This document shows positions 32,708 to 40,848 of a stretch of 42,181 nucleotides of DNA, piece after piece (the stretch's first letter is position 1; each line of letters starts with the position of its first letter). A program made the position numbers and the translations under genes. The stretch lies in IMG/VR virus record IMGVR_UViG_3300002835_000390, positions 1-42,181 of that record. One strand, 5' to 3'. This DNA comes from a virus. The notes beneath the pieces were generated by a model. That model was not told the DNA's origin. It searched no databases and saw nothing but the letters and a program-made list of their open reading frames with translations.

Positions 32708-33328
32708 CTACTTCGTCGAGTAGAAGGACTCGGCGATGGTGTTGAAGTCTCGCGGGCCAGTAGGCTTCTGGCCCGAAGTGCTCTTGCCGCCCACGAAATG
32801 ATCCGTCGAGATCATCTCTCCGGCCTTGCGGAACAACCGCACCATCTCGGGATGGTTGGCGAGGCCGGAATCCTTCAGCAGTTCCTTGAGGGTCGGAGAA
32901 GCAAGTGCCTCGTACGCCTTGTTGGCGAGCTTCAGGCTCTCATCGAGCTTCGCGCCGCCGAACTCGGGATCGTTCTTGGACTGCTCAAGCCATTCGGCGC
33001 GCAAGTTCGTCAGCTTGGTTTCCTCGGCCTTCTTGAGAGCCGGGGCCATCTGATCGAGCATCTTCTGCGCGCCTTCTTGGTTCAGACCCATGGACTTGGC
33101 GAGGTCCGTGTACGTTGACAGGACGTTGGCGTCGTACTCACCCTTCAGGGTGTAGTCCTGAGCCTTTGGAGCCTCGCTGTTCTGCTGCTTGCCTGCCTCG
33201 GCATCCTGCTTCGGCGCGGCTTGTGCCTCCGTCTTCGCAGGCTCCGTTGCCGGGGTCTGCGCAGGCGTAGTCGCTGCGGCTTGGCCTTGGTTGGTGGTTG
33301 GGGCGGCCCCCGTCAGCATTTCAGTCAT
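32708..33328 (-). CDS. Scaffolding protein
   Basis: A 206-aa acidic, Ala/Gln/Thr/Lys-rich protein. The first 55 residues are low-complexity and probably disordered; residues about 57-140 are helical and highly charged (YDANVLSTYTDLAKSMGLNQEG, MLDQMAPALKKAEETK, LRAEWLEQSKNDPEFGG), the typical podovirus scaffold pattern. The C-terminal part ends with a conserved-looking RDFNTIAESFYS. It is directly before the capsid gene. The ATG at 33328 overlaps the previous gene by 8 nt. Confidence 0.85.
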   Translation of the reverse strand: MTEMLTGAAPTTNQGQAAATTPAQTPATEPAKTEAQAAPKQDAEAGKQQNSEAPKAQDYTLKGEYDANVLSTYTDLAKSMGLNQEGAQKMLDQMAPALKKAEETKLTNLRAEWLEQSKNDPEFGGAKLDESLKLANKAYEALASPTLKELLKDSGLANHPEMVRLFRKAGEMISTDHFVGGKSTSGQKPTGPRDFNTIAESFYSTK

Positions 33329-33641
33329 GCTTGTCTTGCGCGGCTTCGCGCATCATCAGCGGGTAGAGGTCAGAGCAATGCACGTTGACCAAGCCCAGAA
33401 TCCTGCGCGCTGCATCTCGCCTACCTTCCTCAAAGGCCATAACCCCGAAGTTGGTGTTGAAGATGGAGTGAAAGACTCCGGCCTTGGACAGCAACCGATG
33501 CACAATGCGCCGGCCCTGCTTCTTGCCCATGAGCCACTTCACGTCCTCCACTTCCGATTCGGAAGCCAGACGTTCCCGCAAAGCTCTGTCTTGCTCTGCG
33601 GCCTTCTGGCCTTCAATGTCGTGGGGGTCGTAGTCGCTCAC
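33321..33641 (-). CDS. Bbp19-like phage protein
   Basis: A 106-aa protein resembling Bordetella phage Bbp19: 'EVEDVKWLMGKKQGRRIVHRLLSKAGVFHSIFN' then MAFEEGRRDAARRILGLV and LYPLMMREA match the family pattern of GRR-hhhxLL, AF-E-GR-R and a closing P-h-Y-M-M-E. In BPP-1 it is a structural or assembly protein near the scaffold. Here it precedes and overlaps the scaffold gene by 8 nt. Confidence 0.8.
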   Translation of the reverse strand: MSDYDPHDIEGQKAAEQDRALRERLASESEVEDVKWLMGKKQGRRIVHRLLSKAGVFHSIFNTNFGVMAFEEGRRDAARRILGLVNVHCSDLYPLMMREAAQDKHD

Positions 33642-33683
33642 TACGCCGACGCTATGGACGGCGGAAAAGCACCATGCACCCCG

Positions 33684-33986
33684 TTACAGTGCGGCGAATA
33701 CGGCAGCCAGGATTCGCGTCAAAGCCTTTGTCCAGGCTTCGCGCACGATCTCCTGCACCTGAATCCGATGGGTCATGGCTCGGTTCTGCGCCTCGGCAGA
33801 CAGCGACCGATAGATGCTGGTGACATCCTCGCCCCTGGCTAGGCGAATAGGCAGCATTGCCGCATCCTCTGCCATTGCAAGCAAGTTTGCCCGCAGGATC
33901 GGGTCTTGGACATCGGCCTTGAGCGACGCCAGCAGGGCGTTCAACTCGTCCTTGACGATCGACTCGATCTGGTTGGGGACCGGCAT
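33684..33986 (-). CDS. Hypothetical helical protein, 100 aa
   Basis: The ATG at 33986 shares its A with the previous TGA (TGATG). All helical: 'NQIESIVKDELNALLASLKAD', 'ILRANLLAMAEDAAMLPIRLARGED', then 'VQEIVREAWTKALTRILAAVFAAL'. The C-terminal helix is amphipathic to hydrophobic. It is placed after holin-like and lipoprotein-like genes, but no lysis motif is recognised; it resembles helical phage proteins of unknown role. Confidence 0.6.
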   Translation of the reverse strand: MPVPNQIESIVKDELNALLASLKADVQDPILRANLLAMAEDAAMLPIRLARGEDVTSIYRSLSAEAQNRAMTHRIQVQEIVREAWTKALTRILAAVFAAL

Positions 33987-34228
33987 CAGCGCACCCCGGT
34001 TGCCTTGGCGGCGGCCATCACCCGCTCGCGCCACGCCTCCAGACCGCGCAGGTAGGTCGCCTTGTCTGCCTCCGACAGCTTGGTGTCGTCCGTGACGTAC
34101 GAGGCGAACATGGGCGCGAACCATTCGTACGTTGCCACATCCGCAGACGCCATCTGAGCGTCAGGGCAAGCGCACGCAGCAAAAAGCAGGGACGCCGCAA
34201 GCGCGGCACGACGGGCGAGGGTGTTCAT
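33986..34228 (-). CDS. Small secreted lipoprotein-like protein, 80 aa
   Basis: The ATG at 34228 overlaps the holin-like gene's stop (ATGA). The N-terminus is a signal-peptide pattern: MNTLARRAAL, hydrophobic AASLLFAACAC, then polar sequence. The Cys near residue 19 could be lipidated, although the residue at -3 is Phe, not the usual Leu/Val/Ile. The mature part is helical (DTKLSEADKATYLRGLEAWRERVMAAAK). The position suggests an outer-membrane lysis helper (o-spanin-like), but it is not proline-rich, so this is a guess. Confidence 0.55.
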   Translation of the reverse strand: MNTLARRAALAASLLFAACACPDAQMASADVATYEWFAPMFASYVTDDTKLSEADKATYLRGLEAWRERVMAAAKATGVR

Positions 34229-34584
34229 TGGTCTTTGTCTTGCAGAAGTGCGATCAGCCGAGCCTCGCGCCGATCGGTGTCGGTGCGCGCCTCGGCCAGG
34301 ATCTTGTTGACCGTGTCGGCGAAGGTGTTGCTGATCTTGCTCGCCGTCTCCAGGTGCTGCGACACGACGCGATCGTGAGCGACGCGCAGCCGCTCCTCGC
34401 GCTGGAGGAAGTACCAAGCCACGCCAAACGCCAAGCCGCCGCTTCCGACGCCCAGCAGCTTGTCCCATGGGATCGAGACGAGGTCTTGCGCGGGCATTCC
34501 TGCTTGGGTGACAATGGCGACACTGCCGCCAGCGACAACCGCCGCGAGGCTTGACAAGACTGCGTGGCTCATGCTCATCGCCAT
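34225..34584 (-). CDS. Holin-like membrane protein, 119 aa
   Basis: Two hydrophobic segments (about residues 8-28, VLSSLAAVVAGGSVAIVT; and 44-60, LLGVGSGGLAFGVAWYFLQ) are followed by a charged, probably coiled-coil tail (REERLRVAHDRVVSQHLETASKISNTF) ending QDKDQ. Such a layout fits phage holins or pinholin-like proteins, but no family signature is visible. The start at 34584 has a weak GAGA. The 74-bp AT-rich gap upstream (34585-34658) is the longest in this block and may hold a promoter. Confidence 0.55.
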   Translation of the reverse strand: MAMSMSHAVLSSLAAVVAGGSVAIVTQAGMPAQDLVSIPWDKLLGVGSGGLAFGVAWYFLQREERLRVAHDRVVSQHLETASKISNTFADTVNKILAEARTDTDRREARLIALLQDKDQ

Positions 34585-34658
34585 AACACTTTCTCGCTGG
34601 CGAGCTTAGAAGAAAAGTCAAACATCTTTTTTCTGTTTCGCCACTAAGATGGAAACGA

Positions 34659-34820
34659 CTACTTCCAGACTCCGCCGACTCTGATAAGCGGTGTGCAAGT
34701 TTTCCATACCCCGCTGACCTTCAGCCACACGGTGGTCTGCTTCCACACGCCGCCGACGCGCAGCCAGACAACCGTGGTCGTCGGTGGTGCTCCAGTCGGT
34801 GCGAGCAGCGTCAGCAGCAT
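34659..34820 (-). CDS. 53-aa protein with three V-x-G-V-W-K repeats
   Basis: A tiny gene (ATG at 34820, 2 nt after the upstream stop) with an N-terminal MLLTLLAPTGAP part and then three units: WLRVGGVWKQTT, WLKVSGVWKTCT and LIRVGGVWK, 12-13 residues apart. Similar GVWK beta-hairpin repeats occur in phage structural proteins with head-fibre or decoration roles. It lies right after fibre-like genes. Confidence 0.65.
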   Translation of the reverse strand: MLLTLLAPTGAPPTTTVVWLRVGGVWKQTTVWLKVSGVWKTCTPLIRVGGVWK

Positions 34821-34822
34821 GA

Positions 34823-34984
34823 CTAGCTAGCGCGCAGGACTTCGAGGTCGGCAGCGATCTGCGCCATCTCTGCGTCGATCTGCTCGATGCGGTCCACGTC
34901 ACCGAGGCGCAGTGCGCAGGTCCGCTGCGTGCCCAGGTTGACCATCGCGGCCTCGTACAGTTCGATCCGTTGGGCGGTGTCCAT
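34823..34984 (-). CDS. Hypothetical helical protein, 53 aa
   Basis: The ATG at 34984 shares its A with the TGA of the kelch-like gene (TGATG), so translation is probably coupled. It is a single charged helical hairpin (DTAQRIELYEAAMVNLG; VDRIEQIDAEMAQIAADLEVLRAS). No membrane segment. It may be a chaperone-like partner of the large structural protein before it; no evidence beyond position. Confidence 0.6.
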   Translation of the reverse strand: MDTAQRIELYEAAMVNLGTQRTCALRLGDVDRIEQIDAEMAQIAADLEVLRAS

Positions 34985-36414
34985 CAGATCACCATTTGGC
35001 GCAGATGGATTGCCGCCGTGTTGTGCAGCATGTGGACGTAGAAGATCTCCGTCGCACCGTCCTTGTAGACCACGTCGAACGCTGTGTCGCCGACGATCGC
35101 CGCGCCCTGCGGGTACAGCATCGTTGACCAGGGGAACATCTCAGACCGGGCGAAGTCGAACGCGAACCAGCGGCCCGTCGCCTCCTTCTGGAGGTAAAGG
35201 ATGCCGCCGATGAGCGCGTACTTGCTGCCCGTCGTGAACGTCTCTGCGTTCGGCGAGTAGGTGATCGTCGCCCAGGTGTTCGCCGCGATGTCGTAGCGGT
35301 GCAGGGCCGCCGTGCCCGCGCCCTGGAACGAGTAGATGTAACGCCCGTTCAGGATTGCCGACTCGTTCGTCCAATCCGTCTCCGACGCGCTGTGTACCCA
35401 GTGCGCGCTCATGCCCGCGCCAGGAGCCGCCGCACGCGCCGCACCGGGCGACAACGTGCTCCAGGTGTTCGCCGTGATGTCGTAGCGGTACAGCGTGACC
35501 GCGTTGTTGCCGAGGTAGTACAGGAAGTTGTCGTTGCCCTCGATCGCGTAGACGCTGGTCGCGTCCGGCGTCGCGGTCCACGTCGCAACGGTGAGCGTGT
35601 CGGCGGTGTTCGCCGTGATCGTGCGGATCTGGCCCGCGCCGGTGCCGCCGGTGATTCGTACCTGCGAGTTGATCCACTGCGACGCCGTCCAGGTCTTGCC
35701 CGTCTGCACGAGCGTCGTGGCCGTCGCGCTCGTCGCGGTGCCGGTGGCGAACTGCTTGAAATCGCCGTCGATGATCGACGGCGTGGCCACCAGCTTGCCG
35801 TCGGTGCCGAGCGACGCCGCGAGTCCCGCCTGCGCAAGCGTCGTGTAGGTGTTCGTCGCGTAGTCGTAGACGCGGAAGCTGCCGGAGGCGAGCGTGCCAC
35901 CAGTCAGCAGATACCAGCGCGGCGTCAACAGGCGGTACACCGTCGAGGCCGAGAACGCGCTCGCCTGCGTCGCTACCGTGATCACCGCCGACGCGCCCAC
36001 CGTGTTGCGCACGATGTCGAGCACCGCACCGTTGTTCGGACCCGACAGAATGTGGATCTTGTAGCCGCGAAGATCACGCGCCAACGTCTGGTTGGTCGTG
36101 ATCGTGCTCGTCGTGCCCGCCGTCGCGGTCAGCGACGCCGCGCCCACCGTCGAACCCGTAGACCATGCGCTAGCCACCGCCGACGCGCCCGCTGCCAGCG
36201 CGGGAGTCAGTGCCGGGGACGCAAGCAGCACCCATCCGTCTTCGCTCGGGTTGTAGATGTACGCCTCCGTCGCGCTGCGGAGGAAGAACTGCTGCTGCCG
36301 GAAGTGCCGCGACGAGGCGATGCACGATGCGGCGGCGGTGGCGACTGGAGCGGGGGCGCAGAACTCCCACCGCTTCATGTCGAGGATCTTGCGATTGCCG
36401 TTCGTTGTTGCCAT
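34984..36414 (-). CDS. Kelch-like beta-propeller structural protein
   Basis: A 476-aa protein. The N-terminus 'RKILDMKRWEFCAPAPVATAAASCIASSRHFRQQQFF' leads to repeated blade-like units with a kelch signature: 'IYNPSEDGWVLLASPAL', VYDYATNTYTTL, 'LYRYDITANTWSTLSPG' and LHRYDIAANTWATITYS, each giving Y-D-x-x-x-N-x-W. Between them are two inserts with TGGTGAGQIRTIT and SGPNNGAVLDIVRN type turns. Such propellers in phages are structural, maybe head fibres or surface-binding. It sits between portal and scaffold genes, unusual for a tail fibre. Confidence 0.72.
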   Translation of the reverse strand: MATTNGNRKILDMKRWEFCAPAPVATAAASCIASSRHFRQQQFFLRSATEAYIYNPSEDGWVLLASPALTPALAAGASAVASAWSTGSTVGAASLTATAGTTSTITTNQTLARDLRGYKIHILSGPNNGAVLDIVRNTVGASAVITVATQASAFSASTVYRLLTPRWYLLTGGTLASGSFRVYDYATNTYTTLAQAGLAASLGTDGKLVATPSIIDGDFKQFATGTATSATATTLVQTGKTWTASQWINSQVRITGGTGAGQIRTITANTADTLTVATWTATPDATSVYAIEGNDNFLYYLGNNAVTLYRYDITANTWSTLSPGAARAAAPGAGMSAHWVHSASETDWTNESAILNGRYIYSFQGAGTAALHRYDIAANTWATITYSPNAETFTTGSKYALIGGILYLQKEATGRWFAFDFARSEMFPWSTMLYPQGAAIVGDTAFDVVYKDGATEIFYVHMLHNTAAIHLRQMVI

Positions 36415-36417
36415 GTG

Positions 36418-36861
36418 TCAAGTCACCGAGATGTTGCGGCGCAGATTGTCGGACTGCATGTGCAGCAGCGCCGGAACGTAGTCGTTTGCGGCAAAGCCGC
36501 CGATCTGCGTCTGATTGGTCAGTGTGCTGACGGTCGCCAGCGTCTGGCTGCCGGCGATCGACGCCGTGACGGCGAGGTTGGCCGCAGTCGGCTGCCTTGC
36601 CTCCATGATCGGCCAGCCCTGCGCAGACGGCAGCGACTGGCCGATGCTCCGCGTCAGCGAGTGAACCGCCATGCGCAGGGCCTCGATGGATTCGACCAAC
36701 TCGCCGTACGCGGCGACCGGCAGCGGGTTCGTCGCGCTGGTGTCCGTCGCGGTGCCGTCCGCACCATGCACGGGCTTCACGCGCTGGAAGAGAACGCCGC
36801 CGATCTCGTCGGCTGCTACCGTTGCGCCGCTTCCCGGCGTGTATCCTACGTTGTCGGCCAT
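36418..36861 (-). CDS. Conserved phage structural protein, 147 aa
   Basis: The N-terminus 'ADNVGYTPGSGATVAADEIGGVLFQRVKPVHGADGTATD' and 'NPLPV' form a motif I recognise from many phage structural proteins of unassigned function. The middle is a helix (LVESIEALRMAVHSLTRSIG) and the C-terminus a beta region (GSQTLATVSTLTNQTQIGGFAANDYV). The ATG at 36861 follows the previous stop by 2 nt (TGACCATG). It probably assembles with the propeller and fibre proteins flanking it. Confidence 0.7.
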   Translation of the reverse strand: MADNVGYTPGSGATVAADEIGGVLFQRVKPVHGADGTATDTSATNPLPVAAYGELVESIEALRMAVHSLTRSIGQSLPSAQGWPIMEARQPTAANLAVTASIAGSQTLATVSTLTNQTQIGGFAANDYVPALLHMQSDNLRRNISVT

Positions 36862-36863
36862 GG

Positions 36864-38036
36864 TCAGACGTACTGGAGGTAGATGTCGCCGTCAGCGCCG
36901 CCGGTTGGCGACGCCGTACCGCTGCTGATGTTTTGCGTTGCTGCGCTGCCGAGGCCGAGCGTCGTGCGCTGCGATGCGGCGTCAGCGTCATCAATCAGTG
37001 CGCGGCCTGCTGCGGTGCATGAGATTGTCTCGGGAACGCCAGTGCTTGGAGACTGGCGACCGATCAGCGTGTCGGTGGCGAGGTTCGCCATCTTTGACAA
37101 CGTGACCGCGCCCGTGGCGATCGTAGTCGTGTTACTGCCGGCGGATGCCTCGACATCGCCAAGCAACTGGCTGCGCCTGATGCCGCTACCGTGGAACTCG
37201 ACACCGTTGCCAACGCCGACTTCCTGCGGTGCCCCGGTGCTACCAGCGTGCCGGCCAACCAGATGGTGGCTGGTGATGTCCTGCATCTTGGCGAACGTGA
37301 CAGCCGCATGGTCGATCGTCCACGTTGCGCCAGACGCCGAGACGGTAATGTCGCCCTTGTCGCCGTCCGTCACGCCGCCACCAGTCGCCGCCAGCGTGGT
37401 GCCGGTCATCGAAAGGCCCGATCCGAGCGTGATCTCTTGCACGTCGCCCGAGCCGCTGTCGCCACGGCCAAGCAGCCGCGACGCCGCCGAGACGTTCTGA
37501 ATCTTGGCGTATGTCACGGCATCGTTGGCGATCGTCGCCGCGAAGCTGCCCGTGCCGCTGCCGGTGACATCGCCGGTCAGCGTGATGGTCTGATCGCCTG
37601 TGTTCGTGCCGCTGCTGGTGCCGCTGAACGTGCCCGACTGCGTCGCCAGCGTGCCAAGGCCCAGCGTCGTGCGCTGCGCCGCCGCGTCAACGTCATCGAG
37701 GATTGCTCGGCCTGCTGCGGTACAGGCAATCTCCTCGATGTCGCCAGCCCCCGCCGTGCTGCGCCCGAGGAGGCGATCCGTAGCGCTGACGTTCTGGATC
37801 TTTGCGTACGTCACCGCGTCGTTGTCGATCGTCCACGTCGCGCCGCCTGCGCTGACCGTGATGTCGCCCTTGTCGCCAGTGGTCAGGCCCGTGCCCGCCG
37901 CCGCCACGACCGCCCAGTACGTCGTCCACGAGCCGCCGACGCCCGGCTCGTCGCCCGCACTGCTCGTGTGGTCTAGGATGCAGACGTAGCTGCTGCCACC
38001 GTTCCCGACAACCTGCCCGCGATAGTAGACGGTCAC
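36864..38036 (-). CDS. Repeat fibre protein with CBM-like N-terminus
   Basis: A 390-aa protein. The first 45 residues (VYYRGQVVGNGGSSYVCILDHTSS..., W-x-T-Y-W) resemble a chitin-binding/CBM5_12-like carbohydrate module. The rest is a tandem array: GDKGDITVSAGGATWTIDND and a diverged copy, AVTYAKIQNVSATDRLLGR in three forms, and CTAAGRAI/LIDD-DAA-QRTTLGLG twice. Such repeats build trimeric phage fibres. The GTG at 38036 overlaps the previous stop (GTGA) and has AGGGGG 7 nt upstream; GTG at 38042 is less likely. It may bind host or matrix glycans. Confidence 0.75.
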   Translation of the reverse strand: MTVYYRGQVVGNGGSSYVCILDHTSSAGDEPGVGGSWTTYWAVVAAAGTGLTTGDKGDITVSAGGATWTIDNDAVTYAKIQNVSATDRLLGRSTAGAGDIEEIACTAAGRAILDDVDAAAQRTTLGLGTLATQSGTFSGTSSGTNTGDQTITLTGDVTGSGTGSFAATIANDAVTYAKIQNVSAASRLLGRGDSGSGDVQEITLGSGLSMTGTTLAATGGGVTDGDKGDITVSASGATWTIDHAAVTFAKMQDITSHHLVGRHAGSTGAPQEVGVGNGVEFHGSGIRRSQLLGDVEASAGSNTTTIATGAVTLSKMANLATDTLIGRQSPSTGVPETISCTAAGRALIDDADAASQRTTLGLGSAATQNISSGTASPTGGADGDIYLQYV

Positions 38037-38308
38037 GACCACGCCCCCTGGTACTGCGACAGGAAGATTCCGTCAGGAATGGTTCCACCCCACGACCCGG
38101 CCCATTGGAGATTGCCACCGCCCCCAGTGGAACTGATGACTTGCCACGAACCGTCGCCCGCCAAGAACTCGTCTACGTTTCCGCTGTAGACCAGCGACGC
38201 GCCTTGAGAGAACCCCAGCCGCAACACTTCACGACGGAGCACGTCGCCAGCCACAGGGATGTTCCTGGGCTGGTCGCGCTCGCCGCCGCGTCTGCTGCTT
38301 CCAGACAT
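38033..38308 (-). CDS. Small fibre-associated protein, 91 aa
   Basis: The ATG at 38308 shares its A with the upstream TAA (TAATG), fixing the start. The first 30 residues are basic and polar (SGSSRRGGERDQPRN); then LRREVLRLGFSQGASLVYSGNVDEFLAGDGSWQVISS, a motif style common in phage fibre and head-fibre proteins, and a Trp/Gly-rich end (LQWAGSWGGTIPDGIFLSQYQGAWS). Likely a partner of the following fibre. Confidence 0.65.
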   Translation of the reverse strand: MSGSSRRGGERDQPRNIPVAGDVLRREVLRLGFSQGASLVYSGNVDEFLAGDGSWQVISSTGGGGNLQWAGSWGGTIPDGIFLSQYQGAWS

Positions 38309-38817
38309 TACCAGAAGGCGACTGCGGTGGTGCCTGCCGTTGGGAACACGCGACGCGCCTTGATGGGCAGCCACAGCGACTGCGCGGCACCCGTGGTTAC
38401 CGAGAACTGCGCGGTGGTTGCACCAAGAGCACCTGGGGCAACATCGACATCAATGCTCACCGTCGTGCTTGGGCCGACGTAGACCGCGTTGCACGGCGTC
38501 GGGAACTCGATCACAAAGCTGTTGGTGTTTGCTGGCGTAGCCGAGAATGCCGTCTCAACTGTCACGCCGTCCGCCTGCACAGAGGCGATGCGCCGCGACT
38601 GACCCGCGCACGGGCCATCAAGAAACCGCAGATTCAGACCCACTACAGACAGCGCGCCTGCACTGGCTTGACTGGTGATCTTGATGACGGTTGCCGTCGA
38701 GCTTGCCGTAACCGTTCCGTTGTAAGCGATTCCTACTGCTTGTGGCGTAGGGAACGGATGAGCCAACCCGTATGTGTGCTGCCCAACGGGATCGACGTTG
38801 TAGAGAGGTGCAACCAT
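38308..38817 (-). CDS. Head/neck structural protein candidate, 169 aa
   Basis: Directly after portal: TAG, then TCACC and the ATG at 38817. All beta in character: VGIAYNGTVTASSTATVIKITSQASAG, 'LNLRFLDGPCAGQSRRIASVQADGVTVETAFSATPA' and FVIEFPTPC. The insert 'DGPCAGQSRRI' resembles GPxxGQxRxI loops in phage beta-sandwich proteins, as in the kelch-like product. A structural role is likely; no exact family assigned. Confidence 0.65.
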   Translation of the reverse strand: MVAPLYNVDPVGQHTYGLAHPFPTPQAVGIAYNGTVTASSTATVIKITSQASAGALSVVGLNLRFLDGPCAGQSRRIASVQADGVTVETAFSATPANTNSFVIEFPTPCNAVYVGPSTTVSIDVDVAPGALGATTAQFSVTTGAAQSLWLPIKARRVFPTAGTTAVAFW

Positions 38818-38822
38818 GGTGA

Positions 38823-40508
38823 CTAAAGCTCCGTTGACGCTGGGCTGTTGTAGCCGCTGAACATGTTCATCACATCGGTCAGCGCGCTGGGTTCGCTCGT
38901 CTTGGCGGCGGCCAAGTTCTTGGCGGTCTGCGAGGACTGCTGCATGACCGCCGCCTGTTCGCGTGCGGCCATTGCCTTGTTGCGCGCATCGCGCAGGGCC
39001 TGGGCCTTCTCGGTCGGCACGATGATGTTCGGGTCGATGCCAAGCATGTCGCCGTAGCGATCGACCAGCGTGTCGGTGTCGAGCTTGTCGAGCACCTCGG
39101 GACGCATCTGTGCGACCGCGCCGACGTTGCCGATGAAGCGGTCCACCGACGAACTGCCAACGGCGCGCTGGGCCTGTGCAAGGACCGACACGAACTCGAC
39201 GCCGAGGTTGACGCCGCCAAGCTCTTCTGGTGCCGGCGGGATGAGACCTTGCTCCAGCATCGCGTCGAAGGTCAGGTCGATCAGCGGCTCCAGCAGTTCG
39301 TTCTGCAACCGCTCCATGACCGGGCCGAGCATGAGCAGCTTCTCCTCGTGCCGCTCTTGGATTTCTCGCGCAGTCATGTTGCTGCGGAGGTCGTTCTGCA
39401 TCATCAGGAACAGGTCTTCGTAGAACGACCGGCTGATGCGCGAGCGAACGTCTTGGATGTCGTTGAGCAGGTACTGGAGGTTGAGATTCGTCTCAAACGC
39501 AGTACGGATGCCTTGCTGCTGCGGCGCGTCGTGGAACGTGACGCCGCCCGGCAGCATGTTGACCGCACGGCCCTGCATGCTGGTCGGGGCCTGCAACGGC
39601 GGCTGGGTCTGGTAGTCGATGCCTTGCGCCTTGCGAAGCTGCTCGTGCTGAAGCTGGCGGATGTCGGGCAACGCCTCCATGCCGGGGCTGTTGCCGTAGA
39701 CATCGTTGGCGGTCACCGACCAGCGCGGAGCCAGCACCGGGAACTTCTCGAACCCCGACTCGCGCAGCACGACCGGCTCGTTGTTGCTCTGCTCGTAGTA
39801 GACCGAGCGGTACGGCATGTTCATCTTGTCGAGCTTCGACGGGTCGCGGTCGTAGCGAGGCTCGATGCAATGGATGATGGTGATGCCGCCTTCCAGCGTG
39901 CCACGGTCGTACAGCGTGCGTACCGAGTGCGAGCACTTGTCGTAGCCAAACTCGCGGACAACCTGCGCGACGGTCATCTCAAACTCGCGGTAGAAGACGC
40001 AGACCTTGCCCTGCGGGTCTTGCGACAGGCAGTACTCGCCTGCGGTGATCGGGTAGAGGTGGATCACCTTCTCGGGGTCAGGCAGCAGGATGGAGACGCC
40101 TGTGCCGAACGCGCCAAGCTCCTCGTACATGGAGTGCAGTGCGCGGTATGTGTTCGACCGCTGGAACACCCGCATCATGCGTTGCTGAACGTCCTCCAGC
40201 CAGATCTTGACTGGGTGGAACTGGTTGAGGTCAGGGTCTGGCGCGGCTAGTCGGAACCACGGGCGCGCAGGCGAAGTCGCTCCGGCCATCAGGCCCGAGT
40301 TGAGCGTTCGCAGGGCGCGGGTCGCCGTGTTGTCGTAGATGTTGGTCTGCCGCTTGTTGCCCTTGTTGCGATCGGTCGTGTAGTAGCGACCTGACCACGG
40401 CAGCAGGTACTCGGTGATCTCGCGCCAGTGGGTGTCCCACGACGTACGCTCCGTCTTGAGCGAGCTATGTCGCTCTTGGAGTCGTTGGCGAAGCGTACGC
40501 TTGTCCAT
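38823..40508 (-). CDS. Portal (head-to-tail connecting protein)
   Basis: A 561-aa portal of the podovirus head-tail connector type. Hallmarks: 'ERTSWDTHWREITEYLLPWSGRY', NIYDNTATRALRTLNSGLMAGATSPARPWF, KIWLEDVQQRMMRVFQRSNTY, ELGAFGTG, and VFYREFEMTVAQVVREFG. The C-terminal part 'EEKLLMLGPVMERLQNELLEPLIDLTFD' is also conserved. It forms the dodecameric vertex for packaging and tail attachment. The ATG at 40508 is 2 nt after the previous stop with GGTGAG as SD; a GTG at 40514 is possible. Confidence 0.93.
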   Translation of the reverse strand: MDKRTLRQRLQERHSSLKTERTSWDTHWREITEYLLPWSGRYYTTDRNKGNKRQTNIYDNTATRALRTLNSGLMAGATSPARPWFRLAAPDPDLNQFHPVKIWLEDVQQRMMRVFQRSNTYRALHSMYEELGAFGTGVSILLPDPEKVIHLYPITAGEYCLSQDPQGKVCVFYREFEMTVAQVVREFGYDKCSHSVRTLYDRGTLEGGITIIHCIEPRYDRDPSKLDKMNMPYRSVYYEQSNNEPVVLRESGFEKFPVLAPRWSVTANDVYGNSPGMEALPDIRQLQHEQLRKAQGIDYQTQPPLQAPTSMQGRAVNMLPGGVTFHDAPQQQGIRTAFETNLNLQYLLNDIQDVRSRISRSFYEDLFLMMQNDLRSNMTAREIQERHEEKLLMLGPVMERLQNELLEPLIDLTFDAMLEQGLIPPAPEELGGVNLGVEFVSVLAQAQRAVGSSSVDRFIGNVGAVAQMRPEVLDKLDTDTLVDRYGDMLGIDPNIIVPTEKAQALRDARNKAMAAREQAAVMQQSSQTAKNLAAAKTSEPSALTDVMNMFSGYNSPASTEL

Positions 40509-40510
40509 GG

Positions 40511-40846
40511 TCACTCACCCAAAAGGGTGTTCTTGCCGATGCGGTCCATTTGGTCACCGATGCGGGTGTTGCCGGTCAGCAGCGTGCTGGCGGCACCTCG
40601 GCCCTGCGCGCCCTGTTCGCCGGTCAGCAGCGCGGCGACATCTGGGGTCTTCTGGTTCATGCGGCGCGACTCCATGGCGGCCTGTTCGCGTTCAGCCCCC
40701 GCCATGCGGAGGCCTTCGGCCTCTCCAGCTTGCTGCGCTCGAAACGCCTTCTTCTGGCCCTTGCGGCCAGTTTCGGCCTGATAAGCGGACGCTCCAGCAG
40801 CGGCCAGAGCGGCACCTGCAATGATGATGGTTGAAGCTGCTGCCAT
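40511..40846 (-). CDS. Small structural protein preceding portal, 111 aa
   Basis: The ATG at 40846 has AGGAAGT and sits 2 nt after the GNAT stop, which removes 42 out-of-frame-looking residues of the longest frame. It has an N-terminal hydrophobic helix (ASTIIIAGAALAAAGASAYQAE), a charged helix, and a C-terminus 'PDVAALLTGEQGAQ...GKNTLLG', a motif (LTG..G..LG..TLLG) I associate with minor structural proteins of many podoviruses. Confidence 0.65.
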   Translation of the reverse strand: MAAASTIIIAGAALAAAGASAYQAETGRKGQKKAFRAQQAGEAEGLRMAGAEREQAAMESRRMNQKTPDVAALLTGEQGAQGRGAASTLLTGNTRIGDQMDRIGKNTLLGE

Positions 40847-40848
40847 GG

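Noticed and set aside
34618-34902. 94-aa minus-strand frame over the two 53-aa genes
   Set aside because: It is out of frame with both small genes, which have coupled starts, clean spacing and repeat structure; the longer frame lacks any of these.
36864-38036. Possible diversity-generating retroelement target, suggested by BPP-1-type head genes
   Set aside because: No reverse transcriptase gene, template repeat or adenine-rich variable-repeat pair was seen in the window; repeats here are ordinary fibre repeats.
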